Source: DASZFV01 sp036494575 (GTDB taxonomy: Bacteria > Myxococcota_A > Polyangia > Fen-1088). From it: a DNA stretch of 51,654 nt. Location: contig DASXOE010000052.1 in NCBI GenBank assembly GCA_036494575.1, positions 1-51,654 of the forward strand. The letters run 5' to 3'. The notes beneath the pieces were generated by a model. That model was not told where the DNA came from and ran no database searches. It saw nothing but the letters and a program-made list of their open reading frames with translations. The position numbers and the translations under genes are program-made. This document shows positions 18,497 to 25,050 of this stretch, piece after piece. Every line of letters begins with the position of its first letter. Positions within the stretch are counted from its first letter, which is position 1.

Positions 18497-18724
18497 TCAC
18501 GTCTCGGGAGGCGACATGCGCCAAGCTGGCTCGCGGCTCTCGTAGTGCTCGAAGGCGCGGACGAGCCCCCCCAGGACCTCACGAGTCGTCTCGAAGAGCG
18601 CTCTCGCCTGTGGATCGGTGACGACGCCGATGTCTTTCTTGATGTGGTCTGCAGCCGCGCTGAGCATCTGTCGGATGTTCGTCGAGTGGTGATGTGGATC
18701 TTTCTCTGCGGCTTGGTTGGTCAT
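18497..18724 (-). CDS. Small conserved-looking protein of 75 residues, unknown function
   Basis: The ATG at 18724 is preceded by an excellent GGAGGAG, six bases upstream on the minus strand, which argues strongly for a real gene. The protein is hydrophilic and mainly helical by eye (IRQMLSAAADHIKKDIGVV; ALFETTREVLGGLVRAFEHYE) with an HHH run near the N-terminus. No family was recognised. It is divergent from the CheB-like gene and convergent with the small basic gene. Confidence 0.75.
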   Translation of the reverse strand: MTNQAAEKDPHHHSTNIRQMLSAAADHIKKDIGVVTDPQARALFETTREVLGGLVRAFEHYESREPAWRMSPPET

Positions 18725-18832
18725 GACTTCTCCTCCATGCGCTTCGTCAATAGGTTCGTCTCGGAGCGCGTCAAGTGGGCGTTCGCCGACTGACCGCGCT
18801 GCGCTGCCGAACGCCCAGCACGCGCTGTCCGC

Positions 18833-18860
18833 TTGGAAGCCGCGACGCTGTACCTACATT
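18833..18860 (+). promoter_or_regulatory. Predicted promoter giving a leaderless cheB-like transcript
   Basis: TTGGAA (18833-18838) and TACATT (18855-18860) are 16 bp apart. The -10 hexamer ends seven bases before the ATG at 18868, so transcription would start at or next to the start codon. No Shine-Dalgarno sequence precedes the ATG. Confidence 0.45.
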
Positions 18861-18867
18861 TTCTCGC

Positions 18868-19857
18868 ATGAATCACGACATCGTCGCGATCGGAGCGTCT
18901 GAGGGCGGCTTGGAAGTCCTCCTCGGCTTGGTCAGCAAGCTGCCGCCGACCTTCCCGGCATCCGTGTTCATCGTGGTTCACACCGCTCCCGCGCGCTCGA
19001 GCCTACTGCCCGAGCTGCTGACCCAACGAGGGCCATTGCCAGCGAGCCATGCGCTGCATTCAGAGAAGATCCTGCCGGGACGGATCTACGTCGCGCCGTC
19101 CGACGCTCACCTTCTCGTGCGCGAAGGATCGATGGAGGTCGTGCGAGGTCCGAAGGAGAACGGCCACCGTCCTGCGGTCGACCCGCTGTTTCGGTCCGCA
19201 TCGTGGGCATATGGCCCGCGCGTCGTCGGCGTCGTTCTGTCGGGCAACCAGGATTGCGGGACCGCCGGCATGATGTCGATCAAGGCGCGAGGAGGCGTGA
19301 GCGTCGTCCAGGAGCCCGAGACCGCGTCCGCCCCGGACATGCCCCGGAGCGTGTTGGCGCGCGTCTCCGTCGATCACGTCGTGGAGCCGAGTCAGCTGCC
19401 GGGACTTCTGTCTCGGCTCGCCGCGACGCCTGCAGGACCGAAGACCGTCCCGGATGACTTTGTCGCTCAGGTCGAAGGGACCGCGCGTGGCGCCCGGGCG
19501 GAGCTCGTTTGCCCTCTTTGTCAGGGCGTGCTCACGGAGGCGGAGCCGAGTGCCTTCGCCCACTTTCGCTGCCATGTGGGTCATACCTTCTCTCTAGATA
19601 GTCTCGTACGCGAACAAGGAGAGGAGATGGAGCGCGCACTTTGGGCTGCCGTTCGGTCTCTCGAAGAGGGCGCCGCGCTCAGTCACCGATTGGCCTCCCG
19701 AGAGAACGGCGGCGACCTTCGGAGGAGATTCGCAGAGAAAGAGCACACCCAAACCGATCAAGCCGATCTCATCCGGCAAATCCTCCTCCACGGCGCACGG
19801 CTCGCGAAGACCGATGCCGCTGACGTCAGTGCTTCCGAGATCGCGAAAACGAGCTGA
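18868..19857 (+). CDS. Stand-alone CheB-type methylesterase-like protein with C-terminal Cys-rich module
   Basis: A 329-residue protein with the CheB catalytic domain (1-~185) but no receiver domain. The triad is visible: S11 (GASEGG), H38 (VVHTAPARSSLLPELL) and D129 (VVLSGNQDCGTAG). The C-terminal part has CPLCQG and, 25-30 residues later, FRCHVGHTFSLDSL, a putative zinc-binding module seen in similar orphan CheB proteins, followed by a helical tail. CheB removes methyl or amide groups from chemoreceptors; without CheR, receptors or a receiver nearby its substrate here is unknown. A frame extending upstream to 18775 exists but has no initiation signal. Confidence 0.88.
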   Translation: MNHDIVAIGASEGGLEVLLGLVSKLPPTFPASVFIVVHTAPARSSLLPELLTQRGPLPASHALHSEKILPGRIYVAPSDAHLLVREGSMEVVRGPKENGHRPAVDPLFRSASWAYGPRVVGVVLSGNQDCGTAGMMSIKARGGVSVVQEPETASAPDMPRSVLARVSVDHVVEPSQLPGLLSRLAATPAGPKTVPDDFVAQVEGTARGARAELVCPLCQGVLTEAEPSAFAHFRCHVGHTFSLDSLVREQGEEMERALWAAVRSLEEGAALSHRLASRENGGDLRRRFAEKEHTQTDQADLIRQILLHGARLAKTDAADVSASEIAKTS

Positions 19858-20052
19858 GGCCGGCGACTTGCAGACGATAGACGCAGTTCCTGACCTCGGC
19901 ACGCCTCGAGGCCGCACGGTCACGGACCGGTGCCTTGGTTGTCAACGGAGTGACGTTCGCCTGTCGGCGTGGACGTTGGCGCCATGGTTGAGGCCGGAAC
20001 GCGCGGACATCGTTCCTTGCCAAACGCGTTCCTGCCACTACGTTTTTACCCG

Positions 20053-21459
20053 ATGCGAGGCGACAGCAGTGCGGCACGCCCGTTTTCCTCGCGCGAGTCG
20101 CACGGCGCGTCGCACGACGAAAAGGTGGTTCGCGTCTGCCGCCAGCTGGCTCGACGAGACGAGACGCGGCCCGTTTCGCTTCGCAAGAAATCAACGTCCC
20201 ATCAGGTTCCCAAGGCGCGCGATGCCAAGTACTCGGATGACCTGATCGATATCGGGGACTTGAATGCGATCCTGCACGTAGATCCCGCGGCACGCACCTG
20301 CGTTGCCGAAGCGGGCGTGACCTTCGTCGACCTTGTCGGCGAGACCATGAGGCACGGCCTCGTACCTGTCGTCGTCCCCGAGCTCAAGACGATCACGATC
20401 GGCGGTGCCGTCTCGGGATGCTCGCTCGAGTCGACGTCCTTCAAGTACGGCGGATTTCATGACACTTGCCTCGAGTACGAGGTCATCACGGCGACGGGCC
20501 AGGTCCTGGTCTGCACTCCCGAAAATGAAAACCAACTGATGTTCCAGATGATGCACGGCACGTTCGGAACGCTGGGCATCCTTTCGAAGCTCACCTTCCG
20601 TTTGATCCCCGCGAAACCCTTCGTGAAGGTCGTGTACGAAAAATACCGACGCCTGTCCGACTACATGGCCGCCATCAGGCGGCACTGCGACGCCGAGGAC
20701 GTCGACTTCATGGATGGCATTGTTCACAGACCCGACGAGCTGGTCTTGAGCGTAGGCACCTTCGTCGCCGAGGCGCCCTACGCAAACCACTACGACTGGA
20801 TGAAGATTTACTACCTCAGCACGCGAGAACGCAGCGAGGATTACTTGAGGACCGAGGACTACCTCTTCCGATACGATCGTGGCGTCACGAACGTCCACCC
20901 CAAGTCCTGGCTGGGGCGCCTCTTCCTAGGGAAGTTCCTGGACTCGTCGCAGCTATTGCGGCTCGCGGAGAAGGCGAACGGTCTGCTGCCCAGCGAGCGT
21001 CCGGACGTCACGCTGGACGTCTTTATTCCATTTTCGCGCGTGAGCTCGTTTCTTGCGTGGTACGAGGCGGAGTTCCGACACTTTCCGCTGTGGTGCGTTC
21101 CTTACCGCAGGGTGCGCGACTATGCGTGGCTGTCTCCGAGCTTCTACGAAGGGCTCGACGACGAGCTGTTTCTGGACCTCGCGGTCTACGGCATGAAACA
21201 GCCGCCGGGCAGCACAAACTATTACAAACTCATGGAGGACAAGTTGCTGGAGATTGGGGGCCTCAAGACCCTCATCTCGCACAATTACTATTCGGAGGCC
21301 GACTTCTGGAAGACCTGGAACAGGGTTGCCTACGAAGAAGCGAAGGCCATCGGCGATCCAAACAACATCTTTCGCGACCTTTACACGAAGACTTGCATGG
21401 CGTCGCAAGGAAGAGAGCAAGGAAGGGAGCAAGGAAGGGAGCAAGGAAGGGAGCACTGA
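20053..21459 (+). CDS. FAD-binding oxidoreductase resembling DIMINUTO/DHCR24 sterol reductases
   Basis: About 468 residues. The FAD_binding_4 (VAO/PCMH-type) domain is clear: ILHVDPAARTCVAEAGVTF, TIGGAVSGCSLESTSFKYG and FHDTCLEYEVITATGQVL. The sequence looks more like the plant/animal DWF1-DHCR24 group than like GlcD or BBE enzymes. The C-terminal half contains a substrate domain with WCVPYRRVRDYAW. Actual substrate unknown. The start is uncertain: ATG 20053 lacks a ribosome-binding site but a TACGTT hexamer ends eight bases upstream, and a GTG at 20125 also precedes the conserved part. The last 18 residues are a (QGRE)4 tail from a DNA repeat. Confidence 0.82.
   Translation: MRGDSSAARPFSSRESHGASHDEKVVRVCRQLARRDETRPVSLRKKSTSHQVPKARDAKYSDDLIDIGDLNAILHVDPAARTCVAEAGVTFVDLVGETMRHGLVPVVVPELKTITIGGAVSGCSLESTSFKYGGFHDTCLEYEVITATGQVLVCTPENENQLMFQMMHGTFGTLGILSKLTFRLIPAKPFVKVVYEKYRRLSDYMAAIRRHCDAEDVDFMDGIVHRPDELVLSVGTFVAEAPYANHYDWMKIYYLSTRERSEDYLRTEDYLFRYDRGVTNVHPKSWLGRLFLGKFLDSSQLLRLAEKANGLLPSERPDVTLDVFIPFSRVSSFLAWYEAEFRHFPLWCVPYRRVRDYAWLSPSFYEGLDDELFLDLAVYGMKQPPGSTNYYKLMEDKLLEIGGLKTLISHNYYSEADFWKTWNRVAYEEAKAIGDPNNIFRDLYTKTCMASQGREQGREQGREQGREH
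21406..21453 (+). repeat. 12-bp tandem repeat, four units, at the 3' end of the FAD oxidoreductase gene
   Basis: Unit CAAGGAAGGGAG occurs at 21418-21429, 21430-21441 and 21442-21453, with one variant unit (CAAGGAAGAGAG) at 21406-21417. It is in frame and encodes four copies of Gln-Gly-Arg-Glu just before the stop codon. Confidence 0.95.
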
Positions 21460-21468
21460 CACCGATGC

Positions 21469-22491
21469 TCAAGGCGCCGGCTGCGACCTCCTGTTCGCAC
21501 CCGGCTGCCGGTCGCGTCGAGGGGGCGTCAGCCGCCGGCTGGTTCTCTGCTCTTCCGCGGCCGCCGCGCAAGCTTGCATCAGAGGGCGCAGACGCTCAGC
21601 GAGGAAGTCCCGCAGGAGGCCCACGCGCGCCGGCTCATACGCGGTGGGCGGCGATACCAGGCTCACCTCGGCACCTGGGGCGCGGTGATCGGGGAGCACA
21701 CGCACGAGGTCCGGCCGCGAACGTGAGCCGCCCATTTTGGCCCACCCGAAATATGCCTCAGGCACGAGCCCGATGCCGACGCCCGCGGCAATCGCATCGG
21801 CGGCGAATGACATGTCGTGCACGACGAGGGGCCCCCGAATCTTCACTGTCTCGGCGCCATCTGGACCGGTGAGGCGAAGGTTCTCTCGCTCGTGCGGCTC
21901 GCCAAACAGAACGAACCGGTGGTGCGTCAGATCGCTCACGCGCTGGGGTTTACCCGCCTTGCGTAGGTACGCGCGCGACGCGAACAGAGCATGGTCGCTG
22001 CGGCCCACGCGCCGAACGACCAGCGACGAGTCGATGAGAGGCCCCGCGCGTAACGCGAGGTCGAACCCCTCGGCCACGAGATCCACCCGACGCGGTGTCA
22101 GGACGACGTCGAGTTGGACCTTGGGATAGCGCTGGAGAAACTCGCTGATCAGGTTCGCGATCAAACCGGTGTTGTCGGCGCCCGCAGTGAAACGGATCGG
22201 TCCGCCGATCTCCCGGCTCATGTCGGTCACGGCGGCGTTCACGTCGGCGAGCCCCGCGAGCGCGGCCCGGGCTCGTTCGAAGTAGAGGCGCCCGGCCTCG
22301 GTCAGCACGAGCTTGCGCGTGCCGCGCTGGAGCAGGCGAACGCCCAGCGACTTCTCGAGCGCGCTGACGCGCCGGCTGACGGACGACTTCGGCAACCCGA
22401 GAGTCCGGGCCGCGGCCGTGAAGCTACCGGTCTCCATGACCCGCACGAACACGCTCACCTGATTCAGATCGAGGCCATCTGTTGCTGTCAT
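21469..22491 (-). CDS. LysR-family transcriptional regulator
   Basis: A 340-residue LysR regulator. The winged helix-turn-helix occupies residues ~8-66 (FTAAARTLGLPKSSVSRRVSALEKSLGVRLLQR), followed by the effector-binding domain and a basic Pro/Arg-rich tail of ~25 residues that is longer than usual. The ATG at 22491 places the DNA-binding domain at the very N-terminus; an upstream start at 22512 is possible. It is divergent from doxX-pirin, the classic layout in which a LysR protein controls the neighbouring operon and itself. Confidence 0.93.
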   Translation of the reverse strand: MTATDGLDLNQVSVFVRVMETGSFTAAARTLGLPKSSVSRRVSALEKSLGVRLLQRGTRKLVLTEAGRLYFERARAALAGLADVNAAVTDMSREIGGPIRFTAGADNTGLIANLISEFLQRYPKVQLDVVLTPRRVDLVAEGFDLALRAGPLIDSSLVVRRVGRSDHALFASRAYLRKAGKPQRVSDLTHHRFVLFGEPHERENLRLTGPDGAETVKIRGPLVVHDMSFAADAIAAGVGIGLVPEAYFGWAKMGGSRSRPDLVRVLPDHRAPGAEVSLVSPPTAYEPARVGLLRDFLAERLRPLMQACAAAAEEQRTSRRLTPPRRDRQPGANRRSQPAP

Positions 22492-22492
22492 A

Positions 22493-22541
22493 GCAACGAT
22501 ATGTTGCCACATAGACCTCTAGTTGTCTCGGGGGCAACGAT
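22493..22541 (+). promoter_or_regulatory. Likely LysR operator between the regulator and doxX
   Basis: GCAAC-GATAT-GTTGC (22493-22507) is an interrupted palindrome of the T-N11-A type directly next to the lysR start. GCAACGAT recurs as a direct repeat at 22534-22541, exactly 41 bp (about four helical turns) downstream, and GTTGCC (22503-22508) also pairs with GGCAAC (22533-22538). This spacing suits binding of a LysR tetramer to a recognition and an activation site. The first box would also cover the lysR promoter, giving autorepression. Confidence 0.6.
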
Positions 22542-22572
22542 GCAAAGTAGAGCTCAAAAGGAGCCATTCACC

Positions 22573-23019
22573 ATGAACATCAGCAAATACCTGCCCAGGG
22601 CGGCGCGACTCTTCCTCGGATTGATCTTCACCGTCTTCGGCCTGAACTTCTTCTTCCATTTCCTCCCGACACCTGCGCCCGCGCCGCGCGCCGCCGCCTT
22701 CGCCGGGGCGCTCTTCAGCAGCGGCTACCTCTTCCCGCTGCTCAAGACCACGGAGGTCATAGCGGGCCTCCTCCTGCTCAGCGGCCTCTGCGTGCCCCTC
22801 GCGCTCACCGTTCTGGCACCCATCGTCATCAACATCGTGGGCTTCCACCTGTTCCTGGCACCGTCGGGACTCCCGCTGGCCCTTGCGATGCTGGCGACGG
22901 AGGTCTATCTGTCCTGGAGGTATCGCGCGGCCTTCGCGCCCATGCTGCGGGCACGCCATTCTCTGCCGCAAGCCGCAGAGACTTTGGCATCATCGAAGCC
23001 AGTTCGCGTGGCGGCCTGA
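22573..23019 (+). CDS. DoxX-family membrane protein
   Basis: A 148-residue protein with four hydrophobic segments (RLFLGLIFTVFGLNFFF; a helix around EVIAGLLLLSGLCVPLAL; TVLAPIVINIVGFHLFL; LPLALAMLATEVYLSW), the DoxX pattern. AAAAGGAG at 22556-22563 supports the ATG at 22573; an ATG at 22540 is in frame but has no such site. DoxX proteins sit in the cytoplasmic membrane and are linked to quinone/thiosulfate or redox-stress metabolism in a few species. Its neighbour pirin follows after 66 bp, probably in the same operon. Confidence 0.88.
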   Translation: MNISKYLPRAARLFLGLIFTVFGLNFFFHFLPTPAPAPRAAAFAGALFSSGYLFPLLKTTEVIAGLLLLSGLCVPLALTVLAPIVINIVGFHLFLAPSGLPLALAMLATEVYLSWRYRAAFAPMLRARHSLPQAAETLASSKPVRVAA

Positions 23020-23085
23020 GGTCATGCTCATCGCAGCGAGCGACGACGATGTCGACGTCGGCGATCGGCAAAGGAGAACGAGGTC

Positions 23086-23976
23086 ATGTTGGTAAATCAG
23101 ATTCAGATCCCACGAAACCACGCGCGCAAGATCGTCTATCGCACGCGAGGAAACACCGGCGGCCCCATCACGCGGCTCGTGAGCCCCTCTGATCTCGGCC
23201 AGCTCATCAAGCCCTTCGTGTTCCTCGATCACTTCCACTTCGACGGGCGCGGACCGCGCATGCCCATGGAGCTCGGGTGGCACCCGCATTCGGGCATTGC
23301 CACCGTTACGGTTGTCCTGGAGGGCGCCGTTCGCTACGCGGAGACGACAGGAAAGGCAGGCCTGCTGTCGACCGGAAGCGTCGAGTGGATGCGCGCGGGC
23401 AACGGCGTCTGGCACACGGGCGAAGCGGAGCCCGACGGCGTGCGGGGCTTCCAGCTGTGGGTCGCGCTGCCGCCCGAGCTCGAAAACGCGCCGAACGCGA
23501 GCCACTACGTGATGCCCGAGGAGTCGCCCATCGACGGTCCTGTTCGCGTCATCCTCGGCTCGCACGGCACGCTCAAGAGCCCGATCGACGCGCCTCCCAT
23601 GAACTACCTCGTCGTGAGCCTGAAGGCCGGCGAACGGTGGTCCTACGAGCCGCCCAAGGGGCACGAGGTCGCCTGGGTCGCGGTGCACGAGGGCTCGCTT
23701 TTGACCCCGACACCCATTCCCGGCGGGGAGATCGCGATCTTCGAGCCCTCTGGGGCGGCGATCGAGTTTCTCGGCGAGCGAGACACCGTGTTCGTGCTCG
23801 GCTCGGCGCCACCGCATCGGCACGAGCTCGCCCTCGGCAGCTACTCCGTCCACACGAGCGCAAGGGCCTTGCGCCGAGGGGAGGAGGAGATCCGCCGCAT
23901 CGGCGCGGGCCTTATCGCCCAAGGCAAGAAGAGCTACGCGCTCCGGGAGTACGGGGAGATTCGCGCGATTCGGTAG
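23086..23976 (+). CDS. Pirin-family cupin protein (quercetinase-like)
   Basis: A 296-residue pirin. The N-terminal cupin has the metal-binding GWHPHSGI (H66, H68) and GVWHTGEAEP (H110, with E113 as the possible fourth ligand; the spacing differs by one from the more usual HSE). The C-terminal pirin domain is complete (RVILGSHGTLKSP; PPHRHELALGSYSVHTS). Bacterial pirins bind Fe or Cu, and some oxidise quercetin. With the divergent LysR gene and DoxX it forms a common redox/aromatic-response cassette. AAAGGAG precedes the start. Confidence 0.92.
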   Translation: MLVNQIQIPRNHARKIVYRTRGNTGGPITRLVSPSDLGQLIKPFVFLDHFHFDGRGPRMPMELGWHPHSGIATVTVVLEGAVRYAETTGKAGLLSTGSVEWMRAGNGVWHTGEAEPDGVRGFQLWVALPPELENAPNASHYVMPEESPIDGPVRVILGSHGTLKSPIDAPPMNYLVVSLKAGERWSYEPPKGHEVAWVAVHEGSLLTPTPIPGGEIAIFEPSGAAIEFLGERDTVFVLGSAPPHRHELALGSYSVHTSARALRRGEEEIRRIGAGLIAQGKKSYALREYGEIRAIR

Positions 23977-24025
23977 GGCCTAGGGTCAGCCGAATTCGCG
24001 CCGTCATGCTCGTCGAGGGCCCGGT

Positions 24026-24679
24026 ATGATGAGGAGCGTGCGTGAATCGAATCGACCTTTGAATCGAGGGCGCACCACCGTGTTGCGCTCCATTTTCTGT
24101 TGGGAGGTTCTGTTTCTCTCGCTTGTGTCGTGCGCCCATGATGAGCCGCCGACCCCCACCAACGTAGCCTCCCTGCCGCCCCTGCCACGGTCGTCAATCG
24201 CCGCGGTCGTTCAGCAGCGGGCCACGTTGAAGTTGACGGACGATCAGGTCCGAGACCTCGAAGCGCTCGATCAGGATCGGGAGAAGGCGAACGCCGCGCT
24301 CTTGGAGGAGGTCGCTCAAAAGCAGAAAGCGTCGGCGGCCGGTAGCTCCGGAAGCGGCGGCGCCAGAAATGCCCCATCGACCGGGGGCATGACTGGAGGC
24401 GGCATGAACGGAGGCGGCATGCGCGGCGGTGGGATGCGAGGCGGGGGCATGGGTGGTCGGCGCGGAGCGCCGGTCGCGAGCCATCCGTCGGCCGCCGGTC
24501 CCGACGCGGCGACCGTGCAAGATCGATTGGACGAGAACGACACGAAGGCCTTCCTCGATGCCGAGCAGGTACTGTCCGATGCCCAGCGCGACCCAGCGCG
24601 CGAGATCGCCTCTGACTACCGCGCCCAGCTCTACGAGCGGCGCGAGCTCGAGAAACAAAAAGGCGCCGCAACAAAATGA
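24026..24679 (+). CDS. Lipoprotein with LTxxQ/Spy-like motif and Met-Gly repeats, possible metal binder
   Basis: A 217-residue product from ATG 24026. An in-frame GTG at 24080 would give a tighter lipoprotein signal, VLRSIFCWEVLFLSLVSC, and has GAGGG nine bases upstream, so the true start may be there. After the lipobox (LVSC) comes LKLTDDQVRDLEALDQ, resembling the LTxxQ motif of CpxP/Spy/ZraP chaperones. Then follow a Gly-Met repeat in which five Met recur every five residues, and a charged helical C-terminus. LTxxQ helices and Met ladders both suggest a periplasmic metal-sensing or chaperone role; this is inference. The stop overlaps the next start (ATGA). Confidence 0.75.
   Translation: MMRSVRESNRPLNRGRTTVLRSIFCWEVLFLSLVSCAHDEPPTPTNVASLPPLPRSSIAAVVQQRATLKLTDDQVRDLEALDQDREKANAALLEEVAQKQKASAAGSSGSGGARNAPSTGGMTGGGMNGGGMRGGGMRGGGMGGRRGAPVASHPSAAGPDAATVQDRLDENDTKAFLDAEQVLSDAQRDPAREIASDYRAQLYERRELEKQKGAATK
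24383..24460 (+). repeat. 15-bp tandem repeat coding a methionine ladder
   Basis: ATG codons recur at 24389, 24404, 24419, 24434 and 24449, exactly 15 bp apart, in a GGAGGCGGCATGxxx unit encoding GGGM-x. The period is exact although third bases vary, which suggests selection on the protein as well as slippage origin. Confidence 0.9.
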
Positions 24680-24987
24680 CGAGACCGTCCGCCGTCGGAG
24701 GCGGAGGGTCGGCTCCGCGACCTATACAGCGAGACGACGCGGACCTCACAGCGCGCTGGGCCCGCCGTCGGTGCCAACCCGTCGACCTCACTGGCGCTTA
24801 CCACGCGAGGTTTGGGCCCGATCGAGCGGTCCATTTCGGAACGGCCGGCCAGCTCACCTGGGATCGGGGCCTCAACTGCGGGTGGGAATACCTCCTGGCG
24901 GACGCCACGGTCGCCGCGGTGCTGTACAGCGACGACGGGGACCACTTCGCCTTCACGACGACCCTGTCGGTCGGCTTCGGACTGTAA
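24676..24987 (+). CDS. Small protein of 103 residues resembling the last strands of an outer-membrane barrel
   Basis: ATG 24676 overlaps the lipoprotein stop by four bases, so translation may be coupled. The first ~38 residues look unstructured. The remainder (AVHFGTAGQLTWDRGLNCGWEYL, FAFTTTLSVGFGL) alternates polar and hydrophobic residues as in beta-strands and ends with a strand like a barrel C-terminus. There is no signal peptide. It may be the surviving 3' end of a larger outer-membrane protein gene (pseudogene) or a small protein of its own. No family recognised. Confidence 0.45.
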   Translation: MTRPSAVGGGGSAPRPIQRDDADLTARWARRRCQPVDLTGAYHARFGPDRAVHFGTAGQLTWDRGLNCGWEYLLADATVAAVLYSDDGDHFAFTTTLSVGFGL

Positions 24988-25002
24988 CGCCGGGCACCCC
25001 TT

Positions 25003-25031
25003 TTGCGTCACAGAGGTCATCCCGCTATCAT
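25003..25031 (+). promoter_or_regulatory. Predicted sigma70-type promoter of the second hybrid kinase
   Basis: TTGCGT (25003-25008) and TATCAT (25026-25031) are separated by 17 bp. Transcription would start near 25038, leaving a ~13-nt leader without a Shine-Dalgarno sequence before ATG 25051. The kinase may thus be transcribed independently of the lipoprotein genes upstream. Confidence 0.55.
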
Positions 25032-25050
25032 CGTTCGCGCGGTCTCTTCC

